The notes under the pieces are model-generated. The model saw only the letters and a program-made list of their open reading frames with translations. It was not told the DNA's origin and did not search any database. The translations under genes were made by a program, and so were the position numbers. DNA of 7,523 nucleotides from an uncultured Erythrobacter sp. GTDB taxonomy: Bacteria > Pseudomonadota > Alphaproteobacteria > Sphingomonadales > Sphingomonadaceae. Shown here one piece after another: positions 1 through 6,690 of the stretch (its first letter is position 1; every line of letters begins with the position of its first letter). Location: positions 1 to 7,523 of the forward strand of contig CAMYIQ010000082.1 of NCBI GenBank assembly GCA_947258465.1. The letters are read 5' to 3'.

Positions 1-1
1 C

Positions 2-781
2 TTTCATACGCTGGAAGGCGCGTTGATGCCGAACCGGGCCGAGCGCGCTTTCCGACAGCACGGTTTGCGGATTATCGCCCCGTGGCGCCCGTTTCATGGC
101 GACACTTGCGGTGCAGGGTTCGGCCAGGACGGTATCGAACCCTTCGCCGCGAAGGTCAGCGGTTTGCTCGAACACCTCGGTGTGTCACGCGCTACGGCCT
201 TCGCGACGCAGGCGGGCGCACCTTACATGATGGCCTGCATCAAGCGGTCGCCGGCTGTTTTCGATCGCGCGATCGGCGCAGGAGCATTCCTGCCGATCGG
301 AACCGAAAATGAGATGGGCCTGATCCCCGCCAGCCACCGAATGTCGATACGCGCCGTTCGCACCGCTCCCGCCGTTGCCAGGATGTATCAGCGGGGCATG
401 CTGGCCGCGATCGGCAGCGGGTCTTTCCACCGGTTCGTCGAAGACTTCTACGATGGGTATGAGCGCGAACTGGATGCCGTGCGGCACCCGGAACTGCTGA
501 GCGTTTTCCGTCGCGCTGCCAGCTATTCCCTATCGAGCACGCTCGATGGCCCGATCGATACGATGCAGTTCTGGGCGAGCGATTGGTCGGTGCTGCTTAC
601 GGATATCGAGGTTCCGCTGTCGCTTATGTATGGCACTCACGACGCTAATATGCCTCGTGCGCTGGTCGAAGCGGCCAGCGCTCGGCTCGGCCTGCGGCGC
701 GCCAGCTTTATCGAGAATGCGGGCAGCTTTCTGCTGATGGACAGCCCCGAGGCGGTCGCACGGCTGCTGTCGGAACGGTGA
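2..781 (+). CDS. Alpha/beta-hydrolase-fold protein with a degenerate catalytic triad (5' truncated)
   Basis: The reading frame is open from base 2, so the true start and any N-terminal domain lie off the left edge; 259 residues remain. The fold is shown by an opening FH..EG stretch, the segment GLRIIAPWRPFHGD (the usual strand ending in RPGxGxS), a nucleophile-elbow region before AGAPYMMA at about 200-235, and an acid strand YGTHDANMP. Conserved spacing lets the triad be placed. The elbow expected as GxSxG reads ATQAG, with Gln (209-211) where Ser should be. The acid Asp is present (641-643). The GH before the last helix reads GS (725-727), so the His is missing. Catalysis by the normal mechanism therefore looks lost. 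Similar domains occur C-terminal to DNA-binding domains as ligand sensors; whether one was present here cannot be seen. The fold is well supported, the function is unknown. Confidence 0.75.
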   Translation, partial: FHTLEGALMPNRAERAFRQHGLRIIAPWRPFHGDTCGAGFGQDGIEPFAAKVSGLLEHLGVSRATAFATQAGAPYMMACIKRSPAVFDRAIGAGAFLPIGTENEMGLIPASHRMSIRAVRTAPAVARMYQRGMLAAIGSGSFHRFVEDFYDGYERELDAVRHPELLSVFRRAASYSLSSTLDGPIDTMQFWASDWSVLLTDIEVPLSLMYGTHDANMPRALVEAASARLGLRRASFIENAGSFLLMDSPEAVARLLSER

Positions 782-885
782 AGCGGAACCGATCGGTATT
801 TTGGCGGAGGTGATACGGGCGGGAGGAACCTGGGCTCGCCTGGCTCTGTGTGCCGTCCGCCCGAAGTGTGGGGGAGCTTTTCGTA

Positions 886-903
886 ATGTCCCATCTGGGA
901 CAT
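886..903. promoter_or_regulatory. Perfect 18-bp palindrome, candidate operator
   Basis: ATGTCCCA-TC-TGGGACAT has two perfect 8-bp arms around a 2-bp centre. It sits in the noncoding gap, its right edge 58 bp before the autotransporter start at 962. The short centre makes an RNA hairpin with a full stem unlikely and favours a site for a dimeric DNA-binding protein. I do not recognise the regulator. No convincing -35/-10 pair was found beside it, so activation or repression cannot be decided. Confidence 0.5.
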
Positions 904-950
904 GCCGCTGCGTTTCCCGGCTCCTTATTCGGACCCCCAGTTTCCAAACC

Positions 951-955
951 AGGGG
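951..955 (+). promoter_or_regulatory. Ribosome binding site fixing the start at 962
   Basis: AGGGG lies 6 nt before the ATG at 962. The in-frame ATG at 902 has no such site, overlaps the palindrome, and would place 20 proline-rich residues ahead of an otherwise standard signal peptide. The start at 962 is therefore preferred. Confidence 0.7.
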
Positions 956-961
956 TTATCC

Positions 962-3901
962 ATGTCTGCCAAACGTATCGTTTCCGCAATCGCACTGTCT
1001 TCCGCATCCTGTCTTGCACTTGCAAGTCCGGCCAAGGCGGTCACGGGAAACAGCCCGATCATCCAGGGTTTCCAGACTGCAGGTTCGATCTGCCGGATCA
1101 ATTTCCGTTACACGGTCAGGGGATCGGAAAACGATCTCAATCAGAACGATCTCTTTCACGAGGTTCTGACCGATGCGAGCGGCGGCAATATCACGACTCC
1201 GCGGCTGCTCAGTGTTCTGACCAGCGGGAGCCGTTCGCGGACCACGCAGATCGATCTGTCATCTGCCGGATTGCGAGGGGGCGGCAGCGCGCCCTATGTC
1301 GCGATCTACGATACCGATGCGGCCGGCACGCGCGAGCAACTGGTCGGCCGCACACAGGTCAATCTCGCGCAGATGGCGTCCGTACAGGGCGAATGTGCGG
1401 CAGTGGCGCAGAAATTCGGCTATGCGGCAAATGCCGCGCCGGTTACCGAGGCCGGCGTGGATCAATCCGTAACCGCCGGATCGCAGGCAACGCTCGATGG
1501 TAGTGGAACCAGCGATCCCGACGGCGACACGCTGACCTATAGCTGGACGCAGGTTTCCGGCCCGTCGGCTGCCATCAGCAACGCCAATCAGGCGGTGGCC
1601 CAGGTCCAGACCCAGGCCGGTCCTCCGGCGACATATGTTTTCGAACTGACGGCAACCGACCCAAGCGGTGCGTCGAGCAGCGATCGGGTGACTATCCAGA
1701 CGACTGGTCGGGCGGTAGTGGTCGTACCCGGAAACAGCCCGCCTGTCGCCGATGCCGGACCGGATGCCACTATCGCTTCCGGGGCGACGCTGGTTCGGTT
1801 GGACGCTACAGGGTCAAGCGACCCCGATGGTGACACGCTGAGTTTTCAGTGGACACAGGTTTCCGGCCCGAACGTGACGTTGAGCAATGCCAATCTTGCC
1901 AACGCCACCTTCAGTGCACCTTCCGGGATCGCCGCGCAGCAGCAGCAGCTCGTTTTCCAGGTCACCGTAACCGATCCGGGCGGGCTCTCGGCTACGGATA
2001 CAGTGACGTATACCGTTAGCGGCAATCGCACTCCGGTGGCCGATGCCGGTAGCGACAAGACGGTTGAAGGCGGCACCGCCGTCACGCTGGATGCCACGAG
2101 TTCTTCGGATCCCGACGGCGACGCGTTGAGCTACAGCTTTCGCCAGACGGGCGGGCCGAGCGTCACCTTGACCGGTGCCAACACCGCCACGCCAAGCTTC
2201 ACGGCCCCTCTCGGCACGCCGACCGCACAGACATTGACCTTTGAAGTCACTGTGGACGATGGACAGGAAACGGCGACGGACAGCGTGGTCGTCACCGTGT
2301 CGCCGAACAGTGCGCCGACCGCCGATGCAGGCGCCGATATCGGACCCGTCGACGAAGGAAATACGGTGACGCTGAATGGAGCGGCATCGAGCGACCCCGA
2401 TGGCGATACGGTCAGCTATAGCTGGACGCAGATCTCCGGCCCATCCGTGGTACTATCCGGTCGCACCAGCGCCCAAGCCAGCTTCACCGCGCCGAGCGTC
2501 AACGGCACGCAGGATCTGGTCTTCGAACTGACGGTCGATGACGGTCAGCGCCAATCGACCGATCGGGTGCGCGTGAGCGTGCGGGAACGCGGCTCGATCA
2601 CCATTGTTCAACGCGTGATCGGCGACGATGTGACGGTTGGCTATTCGAGCAATGTTCCCGGCCTTGCCGCCCAACTGACCACATCGAACGGTATCGGCAA
2701 GATCACTGCCACCGATGTCAGCGCCGGCAATTACAGCTTCAGCGTGGATGACCTGCGCGCCCAGGGTTATGCCCTGACGGCTCTCGCCTGTTCGGATACC
2801 GACAGTATCGTGACCAGCGGCGGTGGCTCGGGTTCGGTGGCGCTCGCTCTGTCTCCGGGTGAAAGCCTGACCTGTACCGTGACGCTGGCCGATACGCGCA
2901 GCGCCGCGCAGCGGGCGATCGGTGAATTCATCGGCGGGCGCAACGCTCTGCTGCTTGCCAGCCAGCCGAACCTTCAGCGTCGTCTGGACCGGGTGAAGGG
3001 CCAGCAGGCTGCCGGTGGCAGCGCGATGATCGGTCAGGTTCCGGTTCCCGGCAGCGGCAATCTGCCGGCGCAGGTCAATGTCACCCGGTCGAGCAAGAGC
3101 ATTTCGACCAGCCTCGCCATGGCGCAATCCGCGCTGGGTGGCTCCGATGGCGGGGGCAAGCTCGACATCTGGTTCGAGGGTTCGTTGGCGGATGTCTCGC
3201 TAGGCAGCAATCGGGGCGAGTTCGCATTGGGCTATTTCGGGATCGATTATCTGGTCCAGGACGGCCTCCTGATCGGTGCGCTGGCCCAGTTCGACCGCTT
3301 CGAGAGCGACAATGCGCTGACCACCGGGCAGAGCGAAGGCGATGGCTGGATGGTCGGCCCATATCTCACCGCCCGGCTTGCACCGCGTTTCTACCTCGAT
3401 GCGCGCATTGCCTTCGGCGGATCGGATAACAGCGTCTCGCCGCTCGGCACCTATGTCGACGGGTACGAGACCGACCGTATCCTCGCCAGCGCGTCTGCGA
3501 TCGGCGATCTGGATCTGGGCGATGGCTTCACCTTGTGGCCCGAACTCGGTGTGCGGTATATCCGCGAGGATATCGACGGCTATGTCGATACGCTCGGCGT
3601 GGCAGTGCCCGATGCGGTGATCGATCAGGGTGAACTCGCGCTCAGTCCGCGGCTGGACTATCGCTCGATCTCGCAGCAGGGGTGGGTCTTCGCACCTTTC
3701 GCCGAGTTCGAAGGCGTGCTGACTTTCGGCGCGGATGCCTTCTCGGCGGTCGATAACGGTCTGCGCGGCCGCGGCACGCTGGGCCTCGACATCGCCTCGC
3801 CGGGCGGCCTGCGGTTCGGTCTTTCGGGGTTCTACGACGGCATCGGCGAAGACGGTTTCGAGGCCGCTGGCGTGACGGCGACCGTATCGCTTTCATTCTG
3901 A
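962..3901 (+). CDS. Secreted PKD-repeat protein with C-terminal autotransporter beta-barrel
   Basis: This 979-residue protein is likely a type V (autotransporter) surface or secreted protein. Residues 1-26 are a Sec signal peptide (MSAKRIV, hydrophobic core, AKA before the cut). Residues 27-158 form an unrecognised beta-rich domain with two Cys (44, 145). Residues about 159-540 hold four PKD/Ig-like (K319L/REJ-type) repeats, each with SDPDGD (from residues 184, 286, 382, 477) followed by a W/F-x-Q-x-GGP or SGP-like strand. Residues 545-646 resemble a prealbumin-like fold (SITIVQRV...) with Cys 610 and 638. Residues 650-680 are a helical linker of the type that precedes sphingomonad autotransporter barrels. 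Residues 733-979 (KLDIWFEGSLAD to VSLSF) form the barrel, ending in Phe as expected for BAM recognition. The passenger is Ig-like, not the usual beta-helix, which suggests adhesion or matrix binding; that role is inference. It is monocistronic: a palindrome lies upstream and a terminator downstream. Confidence 0.88.
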   Translation: MSAKRIVSAIALSSASCLALASPAKAVTGNSPIIQGFQTAGSICRINFRYTVRGSENDLNQNDLFHEVLTDASGGNITTPRLLSVLTSGSRSRTTQIDLSSAGLRGGGSAPYVAIYDTDAAGTREQLVGRTQVNLAQMASVQGECAAVAQKFGYAANAAPVTEAGVDQSVTAGSQATLDGSGTSDPDGDTLTYSWTQVSGPSAAISNANQAVAQVQTQAGPPATYVFELTATDPSGASSSDRVTIQTTGRAVVVVPGNSPPVADAGPDATIASGATLVRLDATGSSDPDGDTLSFQWTQVSGPNVTLSNANLANATFSAPSGIAAQQQQLVFQVTVTDPGGLSATDTVTYTVSGNRTPVADAGSDKTVEGGTAVTLDATSSSDPDGDALSYSFRQTGGPSVTLTGANTATPSFTAPLGTPTAQTLTFEVTVDDGQETATDSVVVTVSPNSAPTADAGADIGPVDEGNTVTLNGAASSDPDGDTVSYSWTQISGPSVVLSGRTSAQASFTAPSVNGTQDLVFELTVDDGQRQSTDRVRVSVRERGSITIVQRVIGDDVTVGYSSNVPGLAAQLTTSNGIGKITATDVSAGNYSFSVDDLRAQGYALTALACSDTDSIVTSGGGSGSVALALSPGESLTCTVTLADTRSAAQRAIGEFIGGRNALLLASQPNLQRRLDRVKGQQAAGGSAMIGQVPVPGSGNLPAQVNVTRSSKSISTSLAMAQSALGGSDGGGKLDIWFEGSLADVSLGSNRGEFALGYFGIDYLVQDGLLIGALAQFDRFESDNALTTGQSEGDGWMVGPYLTARLAPRFYLDARIAFGGSDNSVSPLGTYVDGYETDRILASASAIGDLDLGDGFTLWPELGVRYIREDIDGYVDTLGVAVPDAVIDQGELALSPRLDYRSISQQGWVFAPFAEFEGVLTFGADAFSAVDNGLRGRGTLGLDIASPGGLRFGLSGFYDGIGEDGFEAAGVTATVSLSF
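1436..2581 (+). repeat. Four tandem PKD/Ig-like repeats (coding)
   Basis: There are four units of about 92-102 residues, starting near residues 159, 260, 355 and 449 of the autotransporter. Each opens with a P-V/T-x-(D/E)AG-type segment and carries SDPDGD then Y/F-S/Q-W/F-x-Q. DNA identity survives in patches: CTATAGCTGGACGCAG occurs at 1537-1552 (unit 1) and 2416-2431 (unit 4), and CAGGTTTCCGGCCCG occurs at 1550-1564 (unit 1) and 1856-1870 (unit 2). The acidic SDPDGD loops resemble calcium-binding turns in cadherin and PKD domains; metal binding is inferred. Confidence 0.85.
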
Positions 3902-3924
3902 TCGCTGCCCTGCAATCCGTCCCG

Positions 3925-3964
3925 AGGGGCGCCGCGAGCCATGCTTGCGGCGCCCCTTCTTTCT
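3925..3964 (+). terminator. Rho-independent terminator of the autotransporter gene
   Basis: A perfect 11-bp stem, AGGGGCGCCGC (3925-3935) with GCGGCGCCCCT (3947-3957), can extend by G-T, A-T and G-C pairs to leave the loop CCATG. It is followed by the T-rich run TTCTTTCT. It starts 24 nt after the stop codon at 3901, so it ends the autotransporter transcript and separates it from the gene at 4042. The stem is near-symmetric, but no T-tract favours the other strand. Confidence 0.88.
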
Positions 3965-4041
3965 GGCCTTCCGGCATGCCGGGATGAGAATAAGACAAAG
4001 GTCGATGCGACTTGAAACCGGATCGGTGCTAGGTTTCGCGC

Positions 4042-5907
4042 ATGGCCAGCGAACCCCGCGACATCGAAGCCTTCCTTCGCGCCACTGCGCCGTTCGATCG
4101 CCTCGATGCGGAACAGATCGCCCCCATCGCGCGCGCGGTGATGGTGCGGTATTTCCGGGGAGGCGAGACGATCCTGGAAGCGGGTTCGCACAATGACTGG
4201 CTGTATATCGTCCGCTCGGGCGCGGTAGAGCTTCGTTTGGCGGGCGAAGAACTGACCGCGCGCATCGGCAGTGGGGGGCTCTTCGCGTTTCCTTCCCTGC
4301 TGCGCGGAGGCGAGGTGAGAAACGAGGCCTGCGCCATCGAGGATACGCTGGTTTATCTCGTCCCTGCCGCTGAATTCCATCGGTTGCGCGAGGCATCGGC
4401 AAAGGTTCGCCAGTTCTTCGCCGAAAGCGAAGGCGAACGCATCGGGAATGCGGTGCGCGAACTCAAGCTCAAGCGCGCCGGCATTCTCGAAGAAACACAG
4501 ATCGGTGTGCTGGTCCGCCACCGCAACACAGTGTCCTGCGGGCCGCAAACATCGATCGCCGATGCGGCGCGTCTGATGAGCGATCGCGATGTCAGCACTC
4601 TGGCGATATGCGATGCCGAAGGGCGCCTGCAGGGGATTTTCACCGACAAGGATCTGCGCAACCGTGTGGTGGCGATGGGTCACGGACTCGACCGGCCCGT
4701 GAGCGAGGTCATGACGCCCGACCCGCGCACTCTGCCCGAAAGCGCCAGCATGTCGGAAGCCATGGCGATCATGGCGGCGGGCGGGTTCCGCCACATTCCC
4801 ACGATAGCTCCCGATGGGGGGCTCGGCGCGATCCTCAGCGCAACCGATATCCTCGCCCATCTTGGCGACAGTGCGATCGATACCGGCATGCTGGTTGCCA
4901 AGGCCGCCGAACCGCAGGCGCTGATTGCCGCCGCACGGCGGATTCCGGAAGGATTTGCGAGAATGCAGGCCGGCGGCTTCCATGCCGACCATACGATGCG
5001 CTTTACCTCGGCGCTGGGCGAAGCGGTCCATCGCAGAGCCGCCGAACTGGCGGAGGCGGAACTCGGGCCTCCTCCGGTCCCCTATGCGCTCATGGTGTTC
5101 GGTTCGCTGGCCCGGGGCGAACAACTGGTTGGGTCGGATCAAGACAATGGGCTGGTGATCGACGATGCCGTCGACGATTCCGGGAGGCGGTATTTCGAGG
5201 CCCTGGGCGCTCGCATCTCCGATCTGCTGAACCAGGCGGGTTTCGTTTATTGCAAGGGCGGGATCATGGCGAAGAATGCCGAACAGCGCCTGACTGCAAG
5301 CGAATGGCGCGCTCGCTATGCGCGCTGGATTCACGATCCCGACGAAGACCGGATTTTGCGCGCCACCATCTTCTTCGACATGCGCGCCGTTCATGGCACA
5401 ATGGAACTCGAGCATGCCGTGCGCAGCGAGGTTCTCGCCCAGGCGCGGGCCAATCCCCTGTTTCTGAGCTATCTGGCACGCGATGCGCAGCGCAGCCGGG
5501 TTCCCCTGGGCATTTTCCGCAATCTCGTGCTGGAAAAATCGGCCGATGGGCACAAGGTTTTCGACGCCAAGGCGCAGGCCATCCTGCCCGTGATCGACAT
5601 TGCCCGGACATTCGCACTGGCCGAAGGGCTCGAAGCGGTAGGCACGCTAGAAAGGCTCGCGGCCCTTGCCGCGACCGGCAAGATGGCGCGCGGCGATGCG
5701 GAAAGCCTCAAGGATGCTTTCCTGCTCGTCAACGAACTGCGCATTGCCCACCAGGCCGAGCAGATCAGGTCGGGGACAGAACCGGACAACGAAATCGCAC
5801 CCGATGCCCTGTCTCCCCTGGAACGCGACTATTTGAAGGATGCTTTCTCGGTCATCAGGGCCGGTCTCGAATCGCTACGGCGCAATCTGGCAGGCGGCAT
5901 TGCGTGA
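4042..5907 (+). CDS. cNMP-binding/CBS/CBS/DUF294 nucleotidyltransferase-like protein
   Basis: This is a cytoplasmic 621-residue protein, full length for its family. Residues about 11-130 are a CRP-like cyclic-nucleotide-binding fold; the phosphate cassette region reads GGLFAFPSLLRGGEVRNEA and lacks the classical GE and R-A pattern. Residues 158-215 and 219-275 are two CBS domains (VSTLAICDAEGRLQGIFTDKDL; FRHIPTI...LGAILSATDIL), which commonly bind adenine nucleotides. Residues about 290-450 are the DUF294 nucleotidyltransferase domain, related to the GlnD N-terminus. It has G354-S355 followed by D366-x-D368 (GSLARGEQLVGSDQDN), then CKGGIMAKN (404-412) and FFDMRAVHG (444-452). Residues about 465-610 match the DUF294 C-terminal helical domain. 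The metal-binding acids are intact, so nucleotidyl transfer is plausible, but the substrate is unknown in the family. No good Shine-Dalgarno precedes the ATG at 4042. It is the first gene of the cluster and overlaps the exonuclease gene. Confidence 0.9.
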   Translation: MASEPRDIEAFLRATAPFDRLDAEQIAPIARAVMVRYFRGGETILEAGSHNDWLYIVRSGAVELRLAGEELTARIGSGGLFAFPSLLRGGEVRNEACAIEDTLVYLVPAAEFHRLREASAKVRQFFAESEGERIGNAVRELKLKRAGILEETQIGVLVRHRNTVSCGPQTSIADAARLMSDRDVSTLAICDAEGRLQGIFTDKDLRNRVVAMGHGLDRPVSEVMTPDPRTLPESASMSEAMAIMAAGGFRHIPTIAPDGGLGAILSATDILAHLGDSAIDTGMLVAKAAEPQALIAAARRIPEGFARMQAGGFHADHTMRFTSALGEAVHRRAAELAEAELGPPPVPYALMVFGSLARGEQLVGSDQDNGLVIDDAVDDSGRRYFEALGARISDLLNQAGFVYCKGGIMAKNAEQRLTASEWRARYARWIHDPDEDRILRATIFFDMRAVHGTMELEHAVRSEVLAQARANPLFLSYLARDAQRSRVPLGIFRNLVLEKSADGHKVFDAKAQAILPVIDIARTFALAEGLEAVGTLERLAALAATGKMARGDAESLKDAFLLVNELRIAHQAEQIRSGTEPDNEIAPDALSPLERDYLKDAFSVIRAGLESLRRNLAGGIA

Positions 5908-6574
5908 ACGGTTCGGCAGGTGGCGTTTCGAACGCGGGCTCAGTTCCTGCCGCGCGGCGGACATCGACCTATTGCGATCCTATGCCGACGCCGATTGGCC
6001 AGCGCGCGATGCGCCCATAGACGAAGCGCGACTGATCGCCCTGGATTTCGAACTCGACGGGTTGGGGCCGCGCGCTCATGTCCTCCAGACCGGCTGGCTC
6101 CCCTTCACGACCCGCGGCATCGAGATCGGGCGCGCGCGTTCGATCGACGTGCGCAGTATGCGACGGCTCGATGCGGATGCGGTCACGGTGCACGGCATCG
6201 GAGAGCAGCGGGCGCAATCGGGTGAGGCTCTGCACCATGTCGCGAGCCGGTTCCTGCGCGATCTGGCGGGGCGCGTGGTCGTGGCCCACGGGGCTTCGAT
6301 CGAAGTCGAGGTGATCCGCCGGATTTCGAGAGCGCTGTTTGGGGTCGCGATTCCGGTACGCTCCATCTGCACACTGGCGCTGGAACGGCGGCTGAGCCCC
6401 AACCGGATCGGTAATGACGGCTATCGGCTCGCCGCGGCACGCGGGCGCTACAATTTGCCCGATTATCAGCAGCACGATGCGCTGTCCGATGCCCTGGCGG
6501 CGGCCGAACTGTTCCTGGCCCAGCTAACCCGTATGGCGCCCGTGCCGCGCCTGGGTTCGCTCGAAGCCTGGTAG
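5840..6574 (+). CDS. 3'-5' exonuclease, DnaQ-like DEDDh family
   Basis: The product resembles the epsilon-type exonuclease found beside DUF294 and symporter genes. Counted from the ATG at 5840 (244 aa), ExoI is ALDFELDGL with Asp69 and Glu71, followed by the family's VHGI (117-120). ExoII is VVAHGASIEVEVI, with Glu155 where Asp is usual. ExoIII is QHDALSDALAAAELF with His212 and Asp217, which makes it the DEDDh type. It would remove nucleotides from DNA or RNA 3' ends; the natural substrate is unknown. The start is uncertain. ATG 5840 overlaps the previous gene by 68 nt and has AAGG directly abutting it. TTG 5900 overlaps by only 8 nt, has AGGCGG just upstream, and gives 224 aa. Both keep the whole catalytic domain. 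The overlap suggests translational coupling to the DUF294 protein. Confidence 0.82.
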   Translation: MLSRSSGPVSNRYGAIWQAALRERFGRWRFERGLSSCRAADIDLLRSYADADWPARDAPIDEARLIALDFELDGLGPRAHVLQTGWLPFTTRGIEIGRARSIDVRSMRRLDADAVTVHGIGEQRAQSGEALHHVASRFLRDLAGRVVVAHGASIEVEVIRRISRALFGVAIPVRSICTLALERRLSPNRIGNDGYRLAAARGRYNLPDYQQHDALSDALAAAELFLAQLTRMAPVPRLGSLEAW

Positions 6575-6690
6575 CCGCCTGCCCCATTAGACTTATGTCG
6601 CGCTCGTGCTTGCACGACCATGCCCATAGCCTGCTTGCGCGACGCTCCCGAATCTGCGGGCGTGCGAAAACGATTTGGAAGGGGGAGGCG
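6575..6690 (+). promoter_or_regulatory. Gap before the symporter genes with paired 11-mers
   Basis: This 116-nt noncoding stretch separates the exonuclease from the DUF4212 gene. It holds two near-identical direct copies, GCTTGCACGAC (6608-6618) and GCTTGCGCGAC (6633-6643), 10 of 11 bases the same and 25 nt apart. The first overlaps an inverted repeat, TCGTGC-TT-GCACGA (6604-6617). The gap could carry a separate regulated promoter for the transporter genes. I found no convincing -35/-10 pair and no terminator for the upstream gene, so read-through is also possible. Confidence 0.3.
6681..6688 (+). promoter_or_regulatory. Strong ribosome binding site for the DUF4212 gene
   Basis: GGGGGAGG, preceded by AA, lies immediately before the ATG at 6691. 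It decides the start against the in-frame ATG at 6595, which would add 32 Arg/Cys/His-rich residues with no counterpart in the family. Confidence 0.7.

Noticed and set aside
887..902. NifA-type upstream activator site (TGT-N10-ACA)
   Set aside because: The spacing fits formally, but no proper -24/-12 sigma-54 promoter follows and nothing in the window relates to nitrogen fixation. The match follows simply from the longer palindrome.
902..961. Longer autotransporter start at ATG 902
   Set aside because: It adds 20 proline-rich residues ahead of a normal signal peptide, lacks a ribosome site and overlaps the palindrome.
992..1012. Lipoprotein signal at Cys17 of the autotransporter
   Set aside because: The residues before Cys are SAS and not a good lipobox, and the hydrophobic core continues to a standard AKA cleavage site.
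1937..1948. CAG trinucleotide run (four copies)
   Set aside because: It simply encodes four Gln residues in a PKD repeat and is too short to suggest phase variation.
2453..3127. Minus-strand open frame of 224 codons inside the autotransporter gene
   Set aside because: No motif or start context, low-complexity Arg/Ala/Gly-rich product, and it lies opposite clear coding sequence.
3971..3982. 12-bp palindrome CCGGCATGCCGG before the DUF294 gene
   Set aside because: Short and GC-rich, of a kind expected by chance in such DNA, and no promoter elements accompany it.
3832..5553. Long minus-strand open frame of 573 codons opposite the DUF294 gene
   Set aside because: It mirrors a well-supported + strand gene, has no recognisable domain, and is the usual product of strong codon bias in high-GC DNA. 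It also runs through the terminator.
6595..6690. N-terminal extension of the DUF4212 protein from ATG 6595
   Set aside because: Arg/Cys/His-rich sequence unlike the family, with the strong Shine-Dalgarno at 6681-6688 placed for the ATG at 6691.
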